NCBI GenBank assembly: GCA_005656395.1
Contig: SRSI01000042.1
Span: 124,001 to 188,000, forward strand
Length of the DNA stretch: 64,000 nucleotides
Direction of reading: 5' to 3'
From: Strongyloides papillosus
Lineage: Eukaryota > Nematoda > Chromadorea > Rhabditida > Strongyloididae
In this document: piece by piece, positions 43,750 to 56,285 of the stretch
How the letters are laid out: each line of letters starts with the position of its first letter
How positions within the stretch are numbered: the first letter of the stretch is position 1
Program-made: the position numbers and the translations under genes
The notes under the pieces: model-generated
What the model saw: the letters and a program-made list of their open reading frames with translations, nothing else
Databases searched by the model: none
Told to the model about the DNA's origin: nothing

Positions 43750-43862
43750 AGAAAACCATTACTTACCCTGATTCGGATACAAGCCTATATTGTAAGTAAT
43801 GGTTTTCTATGCGTTTTTATATCTGTATAATGATTGATATCAATCAATCATATTTACAACAT
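43750..43862 (-). repeat. Conserved two-hairpin element, copy B (inverted relative to 14462)
   Basis: GAAAACCATTACTTAC (43751-43766) and GTAAGTAATGGTTTTC (43792-43807) form a perfect 16-bp stem around a loop with CGGATACAAGCC. TGATTGAT-ATCA-ATCAATCA (43831-43850) forms the second stem. Read on the minus strand, order, stems and loop match 14462-14574. Confidence 0.6.
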
Positions 43863-45080
43863 ATTGATAAACATTTTTGTTTTTAAATAAAAATTTTAAA
43901 AACTGAGACTTTTTAAAAACGTTCCAAATTTACTATAAACTATTTGAAAAAAATAAATCTTTATTGAAACAGTGTAAAAAAAACACTTCTTTATATGTAA
44001 AGCTAATTATTTCAGCGAATAAATAAACTGAGGTAGTGATTAAATTTAAAGAATTAATACATAATTCAATAGAGTCTTTAAATATATTACATGGTTAAGT
44101 TCTTTCTACTTATGACACATAAATAATAAAATTAATTAATGATGTCTATTTTAAGATTCTAATCGAAGTTCGTCGATTTAAAGAAGATTATACACAATTA
44201 AATAATAATCAATAGTTTCAAGAATTTAGCAAAACGAAAAATAGTAATGATATTTATATAAAATTTAATTCCAAATCAATGTAGAAACAATAAATTTATA
44301 ATTAAATGTAAATTAGCATAAGAAAATGATTGTAGTTTGTACATAAACATTTTTATATAAATTCAAATAAATACTTTGTTCCAATATACCAAAATTCTTT
44401 TATACATTCAAAGATATTATTCATAATCAAAAATGAAAATATTTTTATATCTTAAATTAATATCAATTAACTATTCAAATACTTTTTCCAAAAATAAGAA
44501 ATACTTTAATAGGTAGTTATTTAAGTTTCAATCCTGTAAATAAAAACATTTACCATATAATTTTCAATTGAATTTCCAGCTTTATAAAAAAAATTTGGGA
44601 CACAAACTTTGGTATAGATATAATCATTTCTGAAAAAAAATCTTTATATATTGTAAAAAAATTTTTTACATTTAATTTTACTTTTCTATCATAACGTATT
44701 AATTTCTTCTAAATGCATTGCATAGTAGTTTTTAGATGAAACAAAATTTTTATAGAAGATTATTTTATTGAAAAATTAGATATTAAAATGGTAGAAAAAT
44801 GTATGAATATATCTATGATGTTAACACTATTTTTACCAGATATTTGTACCAGCTATGAATGCAATATTTATTTTCATTGGAAAAAATTAATTTTTTTAAA
44901 CATTTTTTTATGCAGGGAAACAATTTAAAAGATAACTACTACATCCTGATTGCTAAAATAATTGTTTAACAAAGATTAAAAAATAATTAGATTATTTATC
45001 TACACTTTTGCAATTTTTCAATTAAAAAATTTACAATAAAAATAGATATAAATGATTAACAGTGATTTTGTCATAAAATA
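43863..45080. other. AT-rich spacer with a weak family 2 promoter
   Basis: No gene. TTTATCTACACTTTTG at about 44995 is the conserved box, but the TATA position reads CAATAAAAA, so the promoter of the following copy is degraded. Confidence 0.45.
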
Positions 45081-46290
45081 ATGTTAATATCACATTATGT
45101 AATAATTTCTATTCTGTTTGTTCTGATTAATTTAACTAGCCAGCTGGTATTACTTCCTTATAGAATTAAATTAAATAATCGAATCCCTTCTTTGAATATA
45201 AGGGCCATGGTTATATAAATTTAGTCCAAATGGTCAGAAGCATTATAAAAGAATTAAAAGTAGAAAATTTGTAATGAACGGTTGACTGGAAAAGTGTGAA
45301 AATCAATCTATTCAACAAAGACAACTAAAGATCAAACATTTACGAATCAAGTAATATCAAGGCCTTCTGAGGAGTATATAAGAAATAGAATTTATATAAA
45401 ATATGTTGTTAGTGATTTCGGTATATCAATAAACATCTATTATAATATTAATATTTCTGCATTCATAACAAATTTTGATGATTACTGTATATATCGATTT
45501 GATTTTCTAAAAAAAGAAAAATTAATTAAAACTAATAGTACGCTTGTGATAGCTTCAAATCATATCTTAGTCAAAAATATGTACCAATAAAATATGATAT
45601 AATAAGCCTTAACGGTCCTAAGACAAATGCATATCAATTTGGCACTAAAGTATTCCTAAATTTTCAGTTAGCCGTTGAATGTTTATTGAAGGCATACTGT
45701 TATATTCAGTTTGAAAAGATTAATAATCAATCATCATCTGCTCCAAAGAATTTCTGTCTCATTACGTTATTTGGTGCAAAATGTTATCGGAAAATTATGA
45801 ATACTTTTCATATATGGAAACAAATTTAGTCCAATTGTGGTAGTGATTGTTATTATTATAACAATTTTGCAAATACTAAAAAGGGAGTAAGCTATTCTTT
45901 AAATATTTTAAATTTATTGTATAGTATTTCAAAGAGATCAATTATTATAGAAAACTTAATGTTTATCCACTACTTGCTTTAAATGTAAAATTAATTGTTT
46001 TAGCACAGATGCGTGCTGAAGTGATGGCTAATTATCAAAAAATTATACCTAACAAAAGTAAAATTTTTGAGGGGGTTATTGTTTCTAGTGAACAAGGTAT
46101 AGATATGTATTTAGTGAAAATTCTATTTGATGATGCATATTTTCGCAATAAAGATATTAACCTACTTTCGCCAACAAAAACAGATTTTGAACGATTAATG
46201 TCTAGGTACCAAAGATATATTGGAATTCGTATAGCAAATAAAGATAAAACTGTTTACGTTTGTATAAAGTTTACACCAAAATCAATGTAG
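45081..46290 (+). pseudogene. Family 2 gene, exon 1 degraded, CAP exon open (copy 5)
   Basis: The leader is intact (SILFVLINLTSQLVLLPYR), but a frameshift at about 45185, a ~200-nt foreign insert (about 45275-45470) and further shifts and stops break exon 1. Its later motifs are still readable (APKNFCLITLFGAKC; SNCGSDCYYYNNF). The donor is GTAAGC. Exon 2 (45925-46290, 38-nt intron) is completely open: YFKEINYYRKLNVYPLL, IVLAQMRAEVMA, GIDMYLVKILFDDAYF, DFERLM and IGIRIANKDKTVYVCIKF. Confidence 0.65.
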
Positions 46291-46939
46291 AACAAACAAA
46301 TTAGAAGTTTAATGTGATATATATCTAATTTGGCATAAACATTTAATGCAGTTAAATCATAGGCGTGACTCTATGAATATCTGTAAATCTGTATTTAGTA
46401 AAAAAATTCTGCAAATATAATGATCAGAAAAAATATTTATCCACTAAGTTTAATATATTTTTATTTCCAAAGATTTGCTAAATTTGTTATTAAATATTTT
46501 TTTTTCAAGAATAGGGTAACTATAATATCTAGTTATTTAAGTTTCAGCTTTGTAAATAAAAAAATTTACCATCTATTCATAATTTAAGTTGTCAATTTCA
46601 TCTTTAATTTATTTATTTTGTCACATAAAAATTGTAACTTTATTAATTACTTTCTGAAATAATATTTTATTCTTGAAAAAATGAAATTTTTAAATTAATT
46701 TATAATTACTTCCTAGTACGTCAAATAATTTCATGGAACGTTCTTGAATGGTTTAGATAATAAAAATTCAATCCAATAATGAGAAGGAACAAAATCTTTC
46801 ATAGATAGATGTTTTATTAAAATATAAATTTGCTTACATGCATTTTAAAAATGGTATTTTTTTATATAATAGTTTAAAAATTATTCAGATTTTTAAACAA
46901 AATACATAATAAACAAAGATTAAAAAAATAATTTTAAAG

Positions 46940-46994
46940 TTTACTTGCACTTTTACTTTAAAAGATTTGTATTAAAATCCTTTCATTATAAAAA
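46940..46994 (+). promoter_or_regulatory. Family 2 promoter
   Basis: TTTACTTGCACTTTTA (46940-46955) and TATAAAAA (46987-46994), 44 nt before the ATG at 47031. Confidence 0.6.
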
Positions 46995-47030
46995 GCCATA
47001 AATGATTGATACTTTATTTTATAAAAAATA

Positions 47031-48038
47031 ATGTTGTTATCACATTATGTAGTAATTTTTATGCTGTTTATTTTAATTAATTTAGCTTATCAATTGATAT
47101 TGGTTCCGTACCGGAAAATAATAAAAGAAAAAACTTATCTCTTTGAATATAAGGTCATGGCTATAGAACTATGGTCGAAATGGTGAGAAGGATTGTAAAA
47201 GATAAAGAATTAGATGATATTGATAATATTTGTATATATTATGTTGGTTTTCTAGAACATAAAAAATTTACTAAAATTAATGTACAAACTTGCGAAGGTG
47301 TAAAATCATTTCTGTATCCACATTGTAAACCAATCAAATTTAACGTAACACATCCTAATAATCATAAGCCAAATATATACCTATGTGGTCATAAGGCTTT
47401 TACAAATTTTGAACTTGCTCTTGAATATTCGCTAAAATTTAATTGTTATATTAAATTTGGAAAAGATGTCACTCACATATTACCTGCTCCAAAGAAATTC
47501 TGTGTTATGACAGTATATAGTAAACTATGTTATGTAAAAAATTGGAACAGTTATCATATATGGAAAACAGTTTGGTCTAATTGTGACAATGATTGTTACT
47601 ACTACAAAAAATTTGCACATACTAAAAAAAAAGTAAGTTAATTTTCTATGTCCTTTTAAAATTATTATATAGTATCTGGATGAGATCAATTATTATAGGA
47701 AATCTGTTGGAAATTCAGCTCTTGTTTTATATATAAAATTGGTTATTTTGGCTCAGAAGCGGGCTGATTTAATGGCTAAATATGGATACTTAATGCCTGA
47801 TCCAAGGAAATACTACGATGAACTCATGGCTTCTAGTGAATATGGTCATGGAATTTATTTAATAAAGATTCTTTATGACGATGCTTGGTTTCACAATTCA
47901 AATTTCAATCGAATTTCAGCAAAAAAAAGAGAAATGGCGCGATTATTGTCTAGCAATCAAAAGCATATTGGAATTGGTATAGCAAAGAAAGGTAAAGCTG
48001 TTTATGTATGCATAAAGTTTACGCCAAAATTAATATAA
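47031..48038 (+). pseudogene. Family 2 gene with one exon 1 frameshift (copy 6)
   Basis: Exon 1 is 47031-47632 and exon 2 is 47673-48038. The only lesion seen is a one-base deletion near 47152 (FEYKG region, TATAAGGTCATGG; the older copy at 45 kb has TATAAGGGCCATGG). After it, exon 1 is open in the shifted frame: ICIYYVGF, TCEGV, FTNFELALEYSLKFNCYIKF, FCVMTVYSKLC, CDNDCYYY. Exon 2: YLDEINYYRKSVGNSAL, LAQKRADLMA, YYDELMASS, MARLL, HIGIGIAKKGKAVYVCIKF. An ATG at 47171 could start a leaderless product. Same lesion as copy 7, so it predates the duplication. Confidence 0.7.
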
Positions 48039-48211
48039 AAGAATAAAATTAAAAATTATTTATGATATATAAAAACGTTATTTCAAAGGATTTGATGTGG
48101 TTAACATGTTCATTATTCTATAAGTTTAGATAAATCATTTATTTGGTAAAATAAATTTCTGTAACGTGGTTATTAAAAAAATTATTTGCTCATTAAATTA
48201 AATATATTTTT

Positions 48212-51200
48212 ACTTTCAAAACAAGATTACAAGATTGCTCAGTTCGGTCTTTCCTTGTCTTGGTTTTTCACTTTACGTGGGGGTCCTCGACGTGGTGGTG
48301 GCTGCTGAGCCTCAAATATAGATGTTTTGATTATTTCTTTAAATTTGTCTCTATCGTGTGCCCATCGGTATTATTTGGTTCCCGTAGCATCTTCAACTTT
48401 CTTCAGATCGTCTCGCCATCTAGTTTTGGGTCTTCCAAGTGGTCTGGTCATATCGTATGGTCTCCAGAAGGTCGTTTTCTGCGCCCATCTGTTGTCTATT
48501 CTTCTTGCTATGTGACCAGCTCATCTTAGTTTATCTGTTAAGGCAGATTGTACAATATCGTTGAAGTTCGTTTGTTTACGTAGGTCTTCATTGTGGATCT
48601 CATCTCTTCTTGTGACTCCGAGGATTCTTCTCTCCATCGCACGTTGTGTTACTTTCAGCTTTTCCTTATCAGACTTTCTCAAGTTCCAAGTTTCGCAGCC
48701 ATATAACATAGCTGGATGAACCATGCTGTTGAAGAGTTGAGTCCTGACCTTGTGGTCTTTTAGTTTTTTCATGATTTCGGAGATTCTTCTAAACGCTAAC
48801 CATCCTGCTCTTCTTCTTCGGCTGATTTCTTCGTCTTGATTGTGGTCGTTGCTGATTTGTTGGCCAAGGTATGTGTAACTACTCACTTCTTCAATACTTT
48901 CTTCGCCTAGTTTCACTGTGCTATTAGGCTCTTTCTGTTGACTTGTCTTGTTTCTAAGAACTTGTGTCTTCTTTCTGTTTTTTTCGGAGCCCAATTTCTT
49001 CACTTAAACGATTTAGTTCGTTCAAGTTTTGTTCTGCTTCTTCCATTGTATGTGTGATTAGGACGATATCGTCAGCAAATCGAAGGTGAGTTAAGTGTTC
49101 TCCATCTATACGTATTCCCTTTTTAGTCCAATCTAATTTTGAAAAAACATCTTCTACTACTGCCGTGAAGAGTTTAGGTGAAATAGTGTCACCTTGGCGG
49201 ACTCCTCTTTTTACTGGTATTTGTAGCTTTTTGTGGAAGAGTTTGATTGTTGTGTTGCATTCTCGATTAATGTCTTTTATAAGCTCGACATACTGTTTTT
49301 AAATTCCTTGTTTGCTGATAGCATTAATAACGACATTGATTTCAACGCTGTCAAATGCCTTTTCGTAGTCGATAAAGGTCAGTACAAGAGGGAGCTTATA
49401 TTCTTCGGCTCTTTCCAGGATTTGGTTGAGGGTGTGGATGTGGTCTATTGTCGAGTAACCACTTCTAAACCCGGCCTGTTCCCTGTGTTGTGCTTCATCT
49501 AACGTTCTTGCGATGCGATTTAGTATAATCTTCGTAAAAAGTTTATAAATAGACGAGAGAAGGCATATTGGCCTGTAGTTTTTTATGTCCTCATGGTCAC
49601 CTTTTTTAAACAAAAGAACCGTTTTTGACGTTTTCCACAAGGTTGGAATTTTCCTGGTTCTCAAGCATTCTGTGAATAATTCTGCCAGTGTTCTCCATAG
49701 ATGTATACCATCCGCTTTTAATGTCTCATTCGTAATTGTGTCCGGGCCAGGTGCTTTTCCATTTTTTGTGTTCTTCAGTGCATATTCTATTTCGGATGTC
49801 AGTATTGATGGAACTTCTTCATTGTTATCCTCCATTTTTTTTTCTTGTACATATTTTTTTGAGTTAAAAAGATCCGTGTAAAAACATCTGCATACTTCTT
49901 CTGTTTCCTCTCTGGTCTTGGAATTGCTTCCATCTAGTTTCTTCATTGTCACCATCATTCTTCTGGCGATTGTAAGCTCTTGTTTGCATTTTTTCAGACT
50001 TTTCCGTTGCAGAGCTACCTCTTGAAGTTTTTTAAGTTTGTATGTATTGTATTCTTCTTTAATCTTCTGACGTATAAGTTTGCTGAGAAGAGAATATTCC
50101 AAGTGATTCTCTTTAGTATGCTCCATCTTGCGTCGTTTTGTAATGTTATCAAGTGTTTGGGGAGACATCCATTCTTTTCTACCACCGACAGCTGGAGTTG
50201 TTGCTGTTTTTTGAAGTTCCATTAAAGTTTCGGTTAATTTGTTTGCCTTTTCTTCTAATGTACCCTCAAGTTGCCATTCTGTGTTAATTACAGCTTGTTT
50301 TAAGATGTCTTCATCTAATTTTGTCTTCTCCAGTCTTTTTGTTTGAAACATTTTGCGCCTGTCTGCCTCTAGATTCATTTTTAGTGTTGCTCGGATGAGC
50401 CGATGATCAGATCCAGAGACATGTCGAATTACCTCCACATTTGTAATTAGTTGTCGATCGCTTGATAGGAAGTAATCTAGTTCTGCAGTATGTGTAGCAT
50501 TTGGAGCACGCCAAGTGTATCGTTTACCTTGTGGTTTTTGAAAGAAAGTGTTCATGATGTAGAGCCGATTGGTTTCCGCGAAAGTAGCCATTCGTTCTCC
50601 GACTTCATTCCTTTCTTGATCAGATTCCTTTCCAACGTGTTTCTCCTCTTCTTTGGCAATTCCAACTTTTGCGTTGTAATCTCCCATTACTATTGTTTTG
50701 TAGGCGGGGGTTTTCATAAGTTCTTCGATTTCTTCATAAAATCTCTCAATTGCTTCTTCTTCATAACCGCTGTGTGGTGTATATACTTGAATAATTCGAA
50801 GAGGTTTTGGTTGACGTTTCACTTTCATTTCTAGTACTGCTATCCTTGGGGAGACAATCTCAACCTTTGTGACTGTCTTGGCCAATTCTGCTCTAATAAT
50901 AAAACCTACTCCACCAATATTGCTCTTCGTTTCTTCGTTAATTTCTGATGCGCCAAAGTGGTTTTCGTCTCCGTTTATCCATCTCTGGTATTTAACTTCA
51001 CGAAGATGGGTTTCGCATACTCCAATAATATCATACGTTGTTTTGTCAAGTTCTTTGTAGAGTGATACAATCCGTTGTTCTTTCTGAAGTCCTTCTTTCA
51101 GGTTGTAAGTTAATAGTTTTAATGTGGGCCGGCGAGTTCGTTGTTTTCGGCTATATTTTTGTCTGCACGCTCCTTCGCATGAACTGGCGACTTCATCGCC

Positions 51201-51494
51201 TCTTACGTCGCTTCGTCCATGTTCAATGCAGCCATTTGAGCGCTCTATATTTGGCTTTTTCACGGTTGGTATAGTGCTACCGCAGCTTGTGAAGCTAGAT
51301 GGTAGACCCCTTCATCAATACCAGCATATTGTTGTTGGGATTGTAGGTCAGTTAGCTTTCTCTTCGCGGTTCCACCGCCATTCCTTCTTAGCGACGTGCT
51401 GGCATCGTAAAAGTTCAGGTACCCGATGTTACGCCGTAGAGCAGTTACACCTTTCCACCACGTTGAGGTTGACCAATGGAAGGACTTTCAAAAC
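48212..51494 (-). mobile_element. RTE-type non-LTR retrotransposon
   Basis: The element 48223-51483 is flanked by an 11-bp target duplication ACTTTCAAAAC (48212-48222 and 51484-51494). On the minus strand it ends in CAATCTTGTAATCTT, a short microsatellite-like tail typical of RTE elements. GC content is clearly higher than the surroundings. It inserted at the junction of the 1748-bp tandem units. Confidence 0.85.
48239..51263 (-). pseudogene. RTE endonuclease-reverse transcriptase, inactivated
   Basis: 51263-49299 is open for 654 aa: an APE-type endonuclease (LLTYNLKEGL, GVCETHL, VMGDYNAKVG, SGSDHRLIRATL), then reverse transcriptase (NGKAPGPDTITNE, NYRPICLL, EQAGFRSGYSTIDHI, FIDYEKAFDSVE). 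TAA at 49299-49301 stops it soon after; the frame goes on through GVRQGDTISPKLF and LRFADDIVLI. A frameshift lies near 49000, then 49003-48521 holds the C-terminal region (HPAMLYGCETW), followed by TGA in place of Trp and a further stop. Similar genes are often mis-annotated as craniofacial development protein 2. Plus-strand frames opposite are shadows. Confidence 0.85.
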
Positions 51495-51959
51495 TTCACA
51501 AAATTTGTTATTAAATACTCTTTCTCAAAAATGGAATAATTATAATATATAGTTATTTAAGTTTCAGCTTTGTAAATAAAAAAATTTACCATCTATTCAT
51601 AATTTAAGTTGTCAATTTCATCTTTAATTTATTTATTTTGTCACATAAAAATTGTAACTTTATTAATTACTTTCTGAAATAATATTTTATTCTTGAAAAA
51701 ATGAAATTTTTAAATTAATTTATAATTACTTCCAAGTACGTCAAATAATTTCATAGAACGTTCTTGAATGGTTTAGATAATAAAAATTCAATCCAATAAT
51801 GAGAAGGAACAAAATCTTTCATAGATAGATGTTTTATTAAAATATAAATTTGCTTACATGCATTTTAAAAATGGTATTTTTTTATATAATAGTTTAAAAA
51901 TTATTCAGATTTTTAAACAAAATACATAATAAACAAAGATTAAAAAAATAATTTTAAAG

Positions 51960-52014
51960 TTTACTTGCACTTTTACTTTAAAAGATTTGTATTAAAATCC
52001 TTTCATTATAAAAA
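51960..52014 (+). promoter_or_regulatory. Family 2 promoter
   Basis: Duplicate of 46940-46994: TTTACTTGCACTTTTA and TATAAAAA, 44 nt before the ATG at 52051. Confidence 0.6.
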
Positions 52015-52050
52015 GCCATAAATGATTGATACTTTATTTTATAAAAAATA

Positions 52051-53058
52051 ATGTTGTTATCACATTATGTAGTAATTTTTATGCTGTTTATTTTAATTAA
52101 TTTAGCTTATCAATTGATATTGGTTCCGTACCGGAAAATAATAAAAGAAAAAACTTATCTCTTTGAATATAAGGTCATGGCTATCGAACTATGGTCGAAA
52201 TGGTGAGAAGGATTGTAAAAGATAAAGAATTAGATGATATTGATAATATTTGTATATATTATGTTGGTTTTCTAGAACATAAAAAATTTACTAAAATTAA
52301 TGTACAAACTTGCGAAGGTGTAAAATCATTTCTGTATCCACATTGTAAACCAATCAAATATAACGTAACACATCCTAATAATCATAAACCAAATATATAT
52401 CTATGTGGTCATAAGGCTTTTACAAATTTTGAACTTGCTCTTGAATATTCGCTAAAATTTAATTGTTATATTAAATTTGGAAAAGATGTCACTCACATAT
52501 TACCTGCTCCAAAGAAATTCTGTGTTATGACAGTATATAGTAAACTATGTTATGTAAAAAATTGGAACAGTTATCATATATGGAAAACAGTTTGGTCTAA
52601 TTGTGACAATTATTGTTACTACTACAAAAAATTTGCACATACTAAAAAAAGAGTAAGTTAATTTTCTATGTCCTTTTAAAATTATTATATAGTATTTGGA
52701 TGAGATCAATTATTATAGGAAATCTGTTGGAAATTCAGCTCTTGTTTTATATATAAAATTGGTTATTTTGGCTCAGAAGCGGGCTGATTTAATGGCTAAA
52801 TATGGATACTTAATGCCTGATCCAAGGAAATATTACGATGAACTCATTGCTTCTAGTGAATATGGTCATGGAATTTATTTAATAAAGATTCTTTATGACG
52901 ATGCTTGGTTTCACAATTCAAATTTCAATCGAATTTCAGCAAAAAAAAGAGAAATGGCGCGATTATTGTCTAGCAATCAAAAGCATATTGGAATTGGTAT
53001 AGCAAAGAAAGGTAAAACTGTTTATGTATGCATAAAGTTTACGCCAAAATTAATATAA
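52051..53058 (+). pseudogene. Family 2 gene, duplicate of copy 6 with the same frameshift (copy 7)
   Basis: Exon 1 is 52051-52652 and exon 2 is 52693-53058. The one-base deletion in the FEYKG region is shared with copy 6. A few substitutions separate the two: CDNDCYY is CDNYCYY here, and KKK at the exon end is KKR. Exon 2 is open and keeps YLDEINYYRK, LAQKRADLMA, YYDELIASS and HIGIGIAKKGKTVYVCI. Both copies keep the rest of the frame open despite the lesion. Confidence 0.7.
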
Positions 53059-53771
53059 AAGAATAAAATTAAAAATTATTTATGATATATAAAAACGTTA
53101 TTTCAAAGGATTTGATGTGGTTAACATGTTCATTATTCTATAAGTTTAGATAAATCATTTATTTGGTAAAATAAATTTCTGTAACGTGGTTATTAAAAAA
53201 ATTATTTGCTCATTAAATTAAATATATTTTTATTTTCAAAATTTCACGAAATTTGCTATTAAATACTCTTTCTCAAGAATGGAATAATTATAATATTTAG
53301 TTATTTAAGTTTCAGCTTTGTAAATAAAAAGATTTTCCATATAAAATGATTTAAATTTCCAAGTTGATCATAAATTAACTTAATTTGTGACAAGAAAAGT
53401 TTAAACTTGATTAATTAAGTTCTGAAATAGTGTTTTGCTATTAAAATAATTATTAATTATTCGTGACTTTTAAAACGTGACGATTTTTTTAAAGCACATT
53501 ATTAACCAATTATTAGATGAAATAGAACATTTTACTGAATAGTACTTTGTTATAACACTAGATCTAAACATGGTAAGAAATATATTTTATGAATACATCG
53601 ATGATATTAGTATCATTTCAATCAGAATTTTATATTGAGTATGAATAAAATATTTATTTAATATCATTATTAAAATAGTTAACGTATTTCATGTAGAATA
53701 ACGATATTAAAATCCTCTAAATTTCTATATAATCAGTTTGTTAAACATATGTTAAAGTAATAATTTATATG
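53059..53771. other. Spacer; first ~190 nt belong to the 1748-bp repeat unit
   Basis: No gene seen. Confidence 0.4.
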
Positions 53772-53826
53772 TTTACTTATACTTTTGTTTCCTCATATTT
53801 TAATTTAAATGTTTCCATTATAAAAA
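53772..53826 (+). promoter_or_regulatory. Family 2 promoter
   Basis: TTTACTTATACTTTTG (53772-53787) and TATAAAAA (53819-53826), with the ATG 45 nt after the TATA start at 53864. The repeat copy is at 56194-56248. Confidence 0.6.
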
Positions 53827-53863
53827 GACATAAATGATTGTTATTGTTAATATCAAAAAAAAA

Positions 53864-54869
53864 ATGTTACCATCATATTACCGAATTTTTTTTATCTTGT
53901 TTATTTTAATTAATTTAACTAATCAAATAATAATAGTTACATACTTGGTGAATTTATCATCCTCAAAACTCATATTGGAATATAAAGGCCAGAATTATTA
54001 TTCTATGTCATCGTTGGTAAAAAAAATTTTAAGAGAAAAATATATTGCACACTTTGAGGATGTTTGCCTATACAATGCTGGCTAAAGAAAAGGAGGAAGA
54101 ATTGTAAAAACTTTTGAAAATACTTGTGATAGCATATTACCATTTATTTATAAACATTATAGTTATAAAAAAATTGAAGTTATGTATCCTTATGGTCACC
54201 GAGAAGATGTATACACTTGTGGCGATGACGTTGCCTACAAGTTTCCGGCTATTCTTGATTATGCATTAAAAAAATATTGTTTTATACAATTTAAACCTCG
54301 TGGTATTAAACCAATATCTCCACTAGGGAATTGCTGCATTTGGACAGTGTATGGTAAAAAATGTATTATGAAAAACTCTATTTTTCCTGGTTACTGGCAG
54401 AAAATTTGGCTTAATTGTAATAGTGATTGCTACTATTCTAATAATTTTTTAACTACAGAAAAAAATGTAAGTTAGCTTCAAAACTTATTAGGTATATAAA
54501 TAGTATTTACGAGAGATAAATCATTATAGAAAAATTTTTGAGAATAACCCCCTATATTGGAATATGAAATTATCTGGACTAGCACAAAATCGTGCTTCTT
54601 ATATGGCTAAACGTAAAAAATTATTACCTGACCCAAGCAAAACGTATGATGAATTAATTGCTTATGCTCCCTCAGCTAATGGTATCTATCTAATAAATTT
54701 GTTATACGAAGAAGCACTATTTGAGAATAGTAAAATTAACAAGTTATCACCAAGAAAAAAGGAAATGGCACGTTTATTGACCTCTTATCAGCATTATATT
54801 GGATTTGGCATGGCAAAAAATGGTAATTCAGTTTATATTTGTATAAAATTTACTCCAAAGTCAATGTAG
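53864..54869 (+). pseudogene. Family 2 gene with one in-frame stop (copy 8)
   Basis: Exon 1 is 53864-54466 (201 codons) and exon 2 is 54504-54869 (37-nt phase-0 intron, acceptor AAATAG|TAT). Promoter, leader (FILFILINLTNQ), splice sites and all later frame are normal; the only lesion seen is TAA at 54083-54085, directly after VCLYNAG where sisters have Phe or His (YNVGF, YNSGH). Exon 2: YLREINHYRKIFENNPLYW, LAQNRASYMA, TYDELIAYA, MARLL, YIGFGMAKNGNSVYICIKF. I prefer the start at 53864, which aligns with sisters, over an in-frame ATG at 53834. A truncated ~73-residue secreted product is possible. Confidence 0.7.
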
Positions 54870-56193
54870 AAGAAGCAGATTAGAAGTAAAAATGTAAAAT
54901 ATTTTTATTTTAATTCCTATACTTAATTCATAAAAAATATTTATGAGTTTAAGTATAAACTTCAATTAACAAAATAAAGTTCTTCAACATATTAAAATGC
55001 AAAATACTTATTTGTTTCTAAATTCAGTGTGTTTTTATTTCCAAAAATTAATAACCTTCATATTTATGTTTTAGTTTTGTAAATAAGAAGATTCACCATC
55101 TTAATTTCATTTGAGTTTCAAGCTTTGTCTTAGACTGTTTAGTTTATTAAACTAGTATGCAATTAATGAAATCATTTCTAAAATAATATTTTGTTATTAA
55201 AAACTTTTAATAACGTGTATGCCAGGTGACTCGTTTAATTGCTTCTCAGATTTCCACATTAATAACTTTTTTCATTATTGAGAAACAAATGAGATATCAT
55301 ATTCATTTATAGCCGAGAAGTATACTACTAATTCTTATAAGTTCTATGTAGAAATCTAGATTTTAAGTAGATTTTTGGATCTTCACATAAAGTATATTTC
55401 GAAAAATCAAATTAATATAACTTTATCTACATATTCTTGAAAAATCATGGTGATATAGGTTCACTAACAATATTCTGTCATTTAATATTTAAATTCTTAA
55501 AAAATTTAATAGATATAATGCAGACGTCTTGAGGAAAACGTGAAAAATGAAGGTTAGTAAATTATTTTTATTATAATTGGTTAGTAAGTTAGATGTAGAG
55601 ATTGTCAATAAAATAAATTTCTAATTCAGACATATTGTATGGGAGCCGTTTCTAGAACTATTTAAGCTTGTAGACTGAGTTGTAGGATCTCATAGAGAAT
55701 TAGTAGGTAATAAATAGAAAGCGATAGTAAAGCAACATATTCTATATAAAGTTAAATTTAGGTGATTTAGAAGTACTTTGAGTTTGTTAAGCAAAATTTG
55801 TTATTACGTAGTAGATTTTTAAACGCCAGTGGTAGAATTTGTCGATAAGGAAAACAGTATTATCAAAATAACAAATATTCTAGTAATATGTAGATAAGAA
55901 TTAACGTTTTTAGTATTAAAAAATTACAATAATATTTTTCTATGTAAAAAAATTTCATTGTTTTGAATTTAATAAATTCATCTAAAATAAACAGGTACAT
56001 AACTCTGATAAACTAATCCAGATTTCTATGTGGAACTTGTAAAAAGTAAATTCGTTGGCTACAAAATTGAAATAATATTTATTTATTATTATTAAAATAG
56101 TTAACATATTTCATGTAGAATAACATTATTAAGTTTCTCCAAATTTCTAGAAAATTAGATTGTTAAACATATGTTGACTTTATAATTTACGTG
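54870..56193. other. Intergenic part of the 2422-bp unit
   Basis: No gene or TIR recognised. The stretch around CATATTGTATGGGAGCCG (55630) is locally GC-richer and conserved in the second unit. Confidence 0.4.
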
Positions 56194-56248
56194 TTTACTT
56201 ATACTTTTGTTTCCTCATATTTTAATTTAAATGTTTCCATTATAAAAA
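56194..56248 (+). promoter_or_regulatory. Family 2 promoter
   Basis: TTTACTTATACTTTTG (56194-56209) and TATAAAAA (56241-56248) in the same setting as 53772-53826. Confidence 0.6.
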
Positions 56249-56285
56249 GACATAAATGATTGTTATTGTTAATATCAAAAAAAAA

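Larger units (their letters stand above)
46489..53250 (+). repeat. Tandem duplication, 1748-bp unit, later split by a retrotransposon
   Basis: 46489-48226 and 51503-53247 are near-identical (offset 5020 bp, which is 1748 plus 3272 for the inserted RTE and its target duplication). AGTTATTTAAGTTTCAG occurs at 46531, 51551 and 53299, the last two exactly 1748 bp apart. Each unit carries one whole family 2 locus. Few differences are seen, so the duplication is recent. Confidence 0.85.

Noticed and set aside
48260..48529. Plus-strand 89-codon frame with many Ser, Trp and Phe
   Set aside because: It is the complement of the RTE C-terminal coding region.
49233..51552. Several plus-strand open frames over the RTE region, up to 142 codons
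   Set aside because: They lie opposite the minus-strand endonuclease-reverse transcriptase, whose domains are clear; they are shadows of its higher-GC coding sequence.
53834..53863. Upstream in-frame ATG of the 53864 gene (also 56256)
   Set aside because: It would lie only 15 nt after the TATA box, before any likely transcription start, and sisters have no equivalent; the signal peptide starts at the later ATG.
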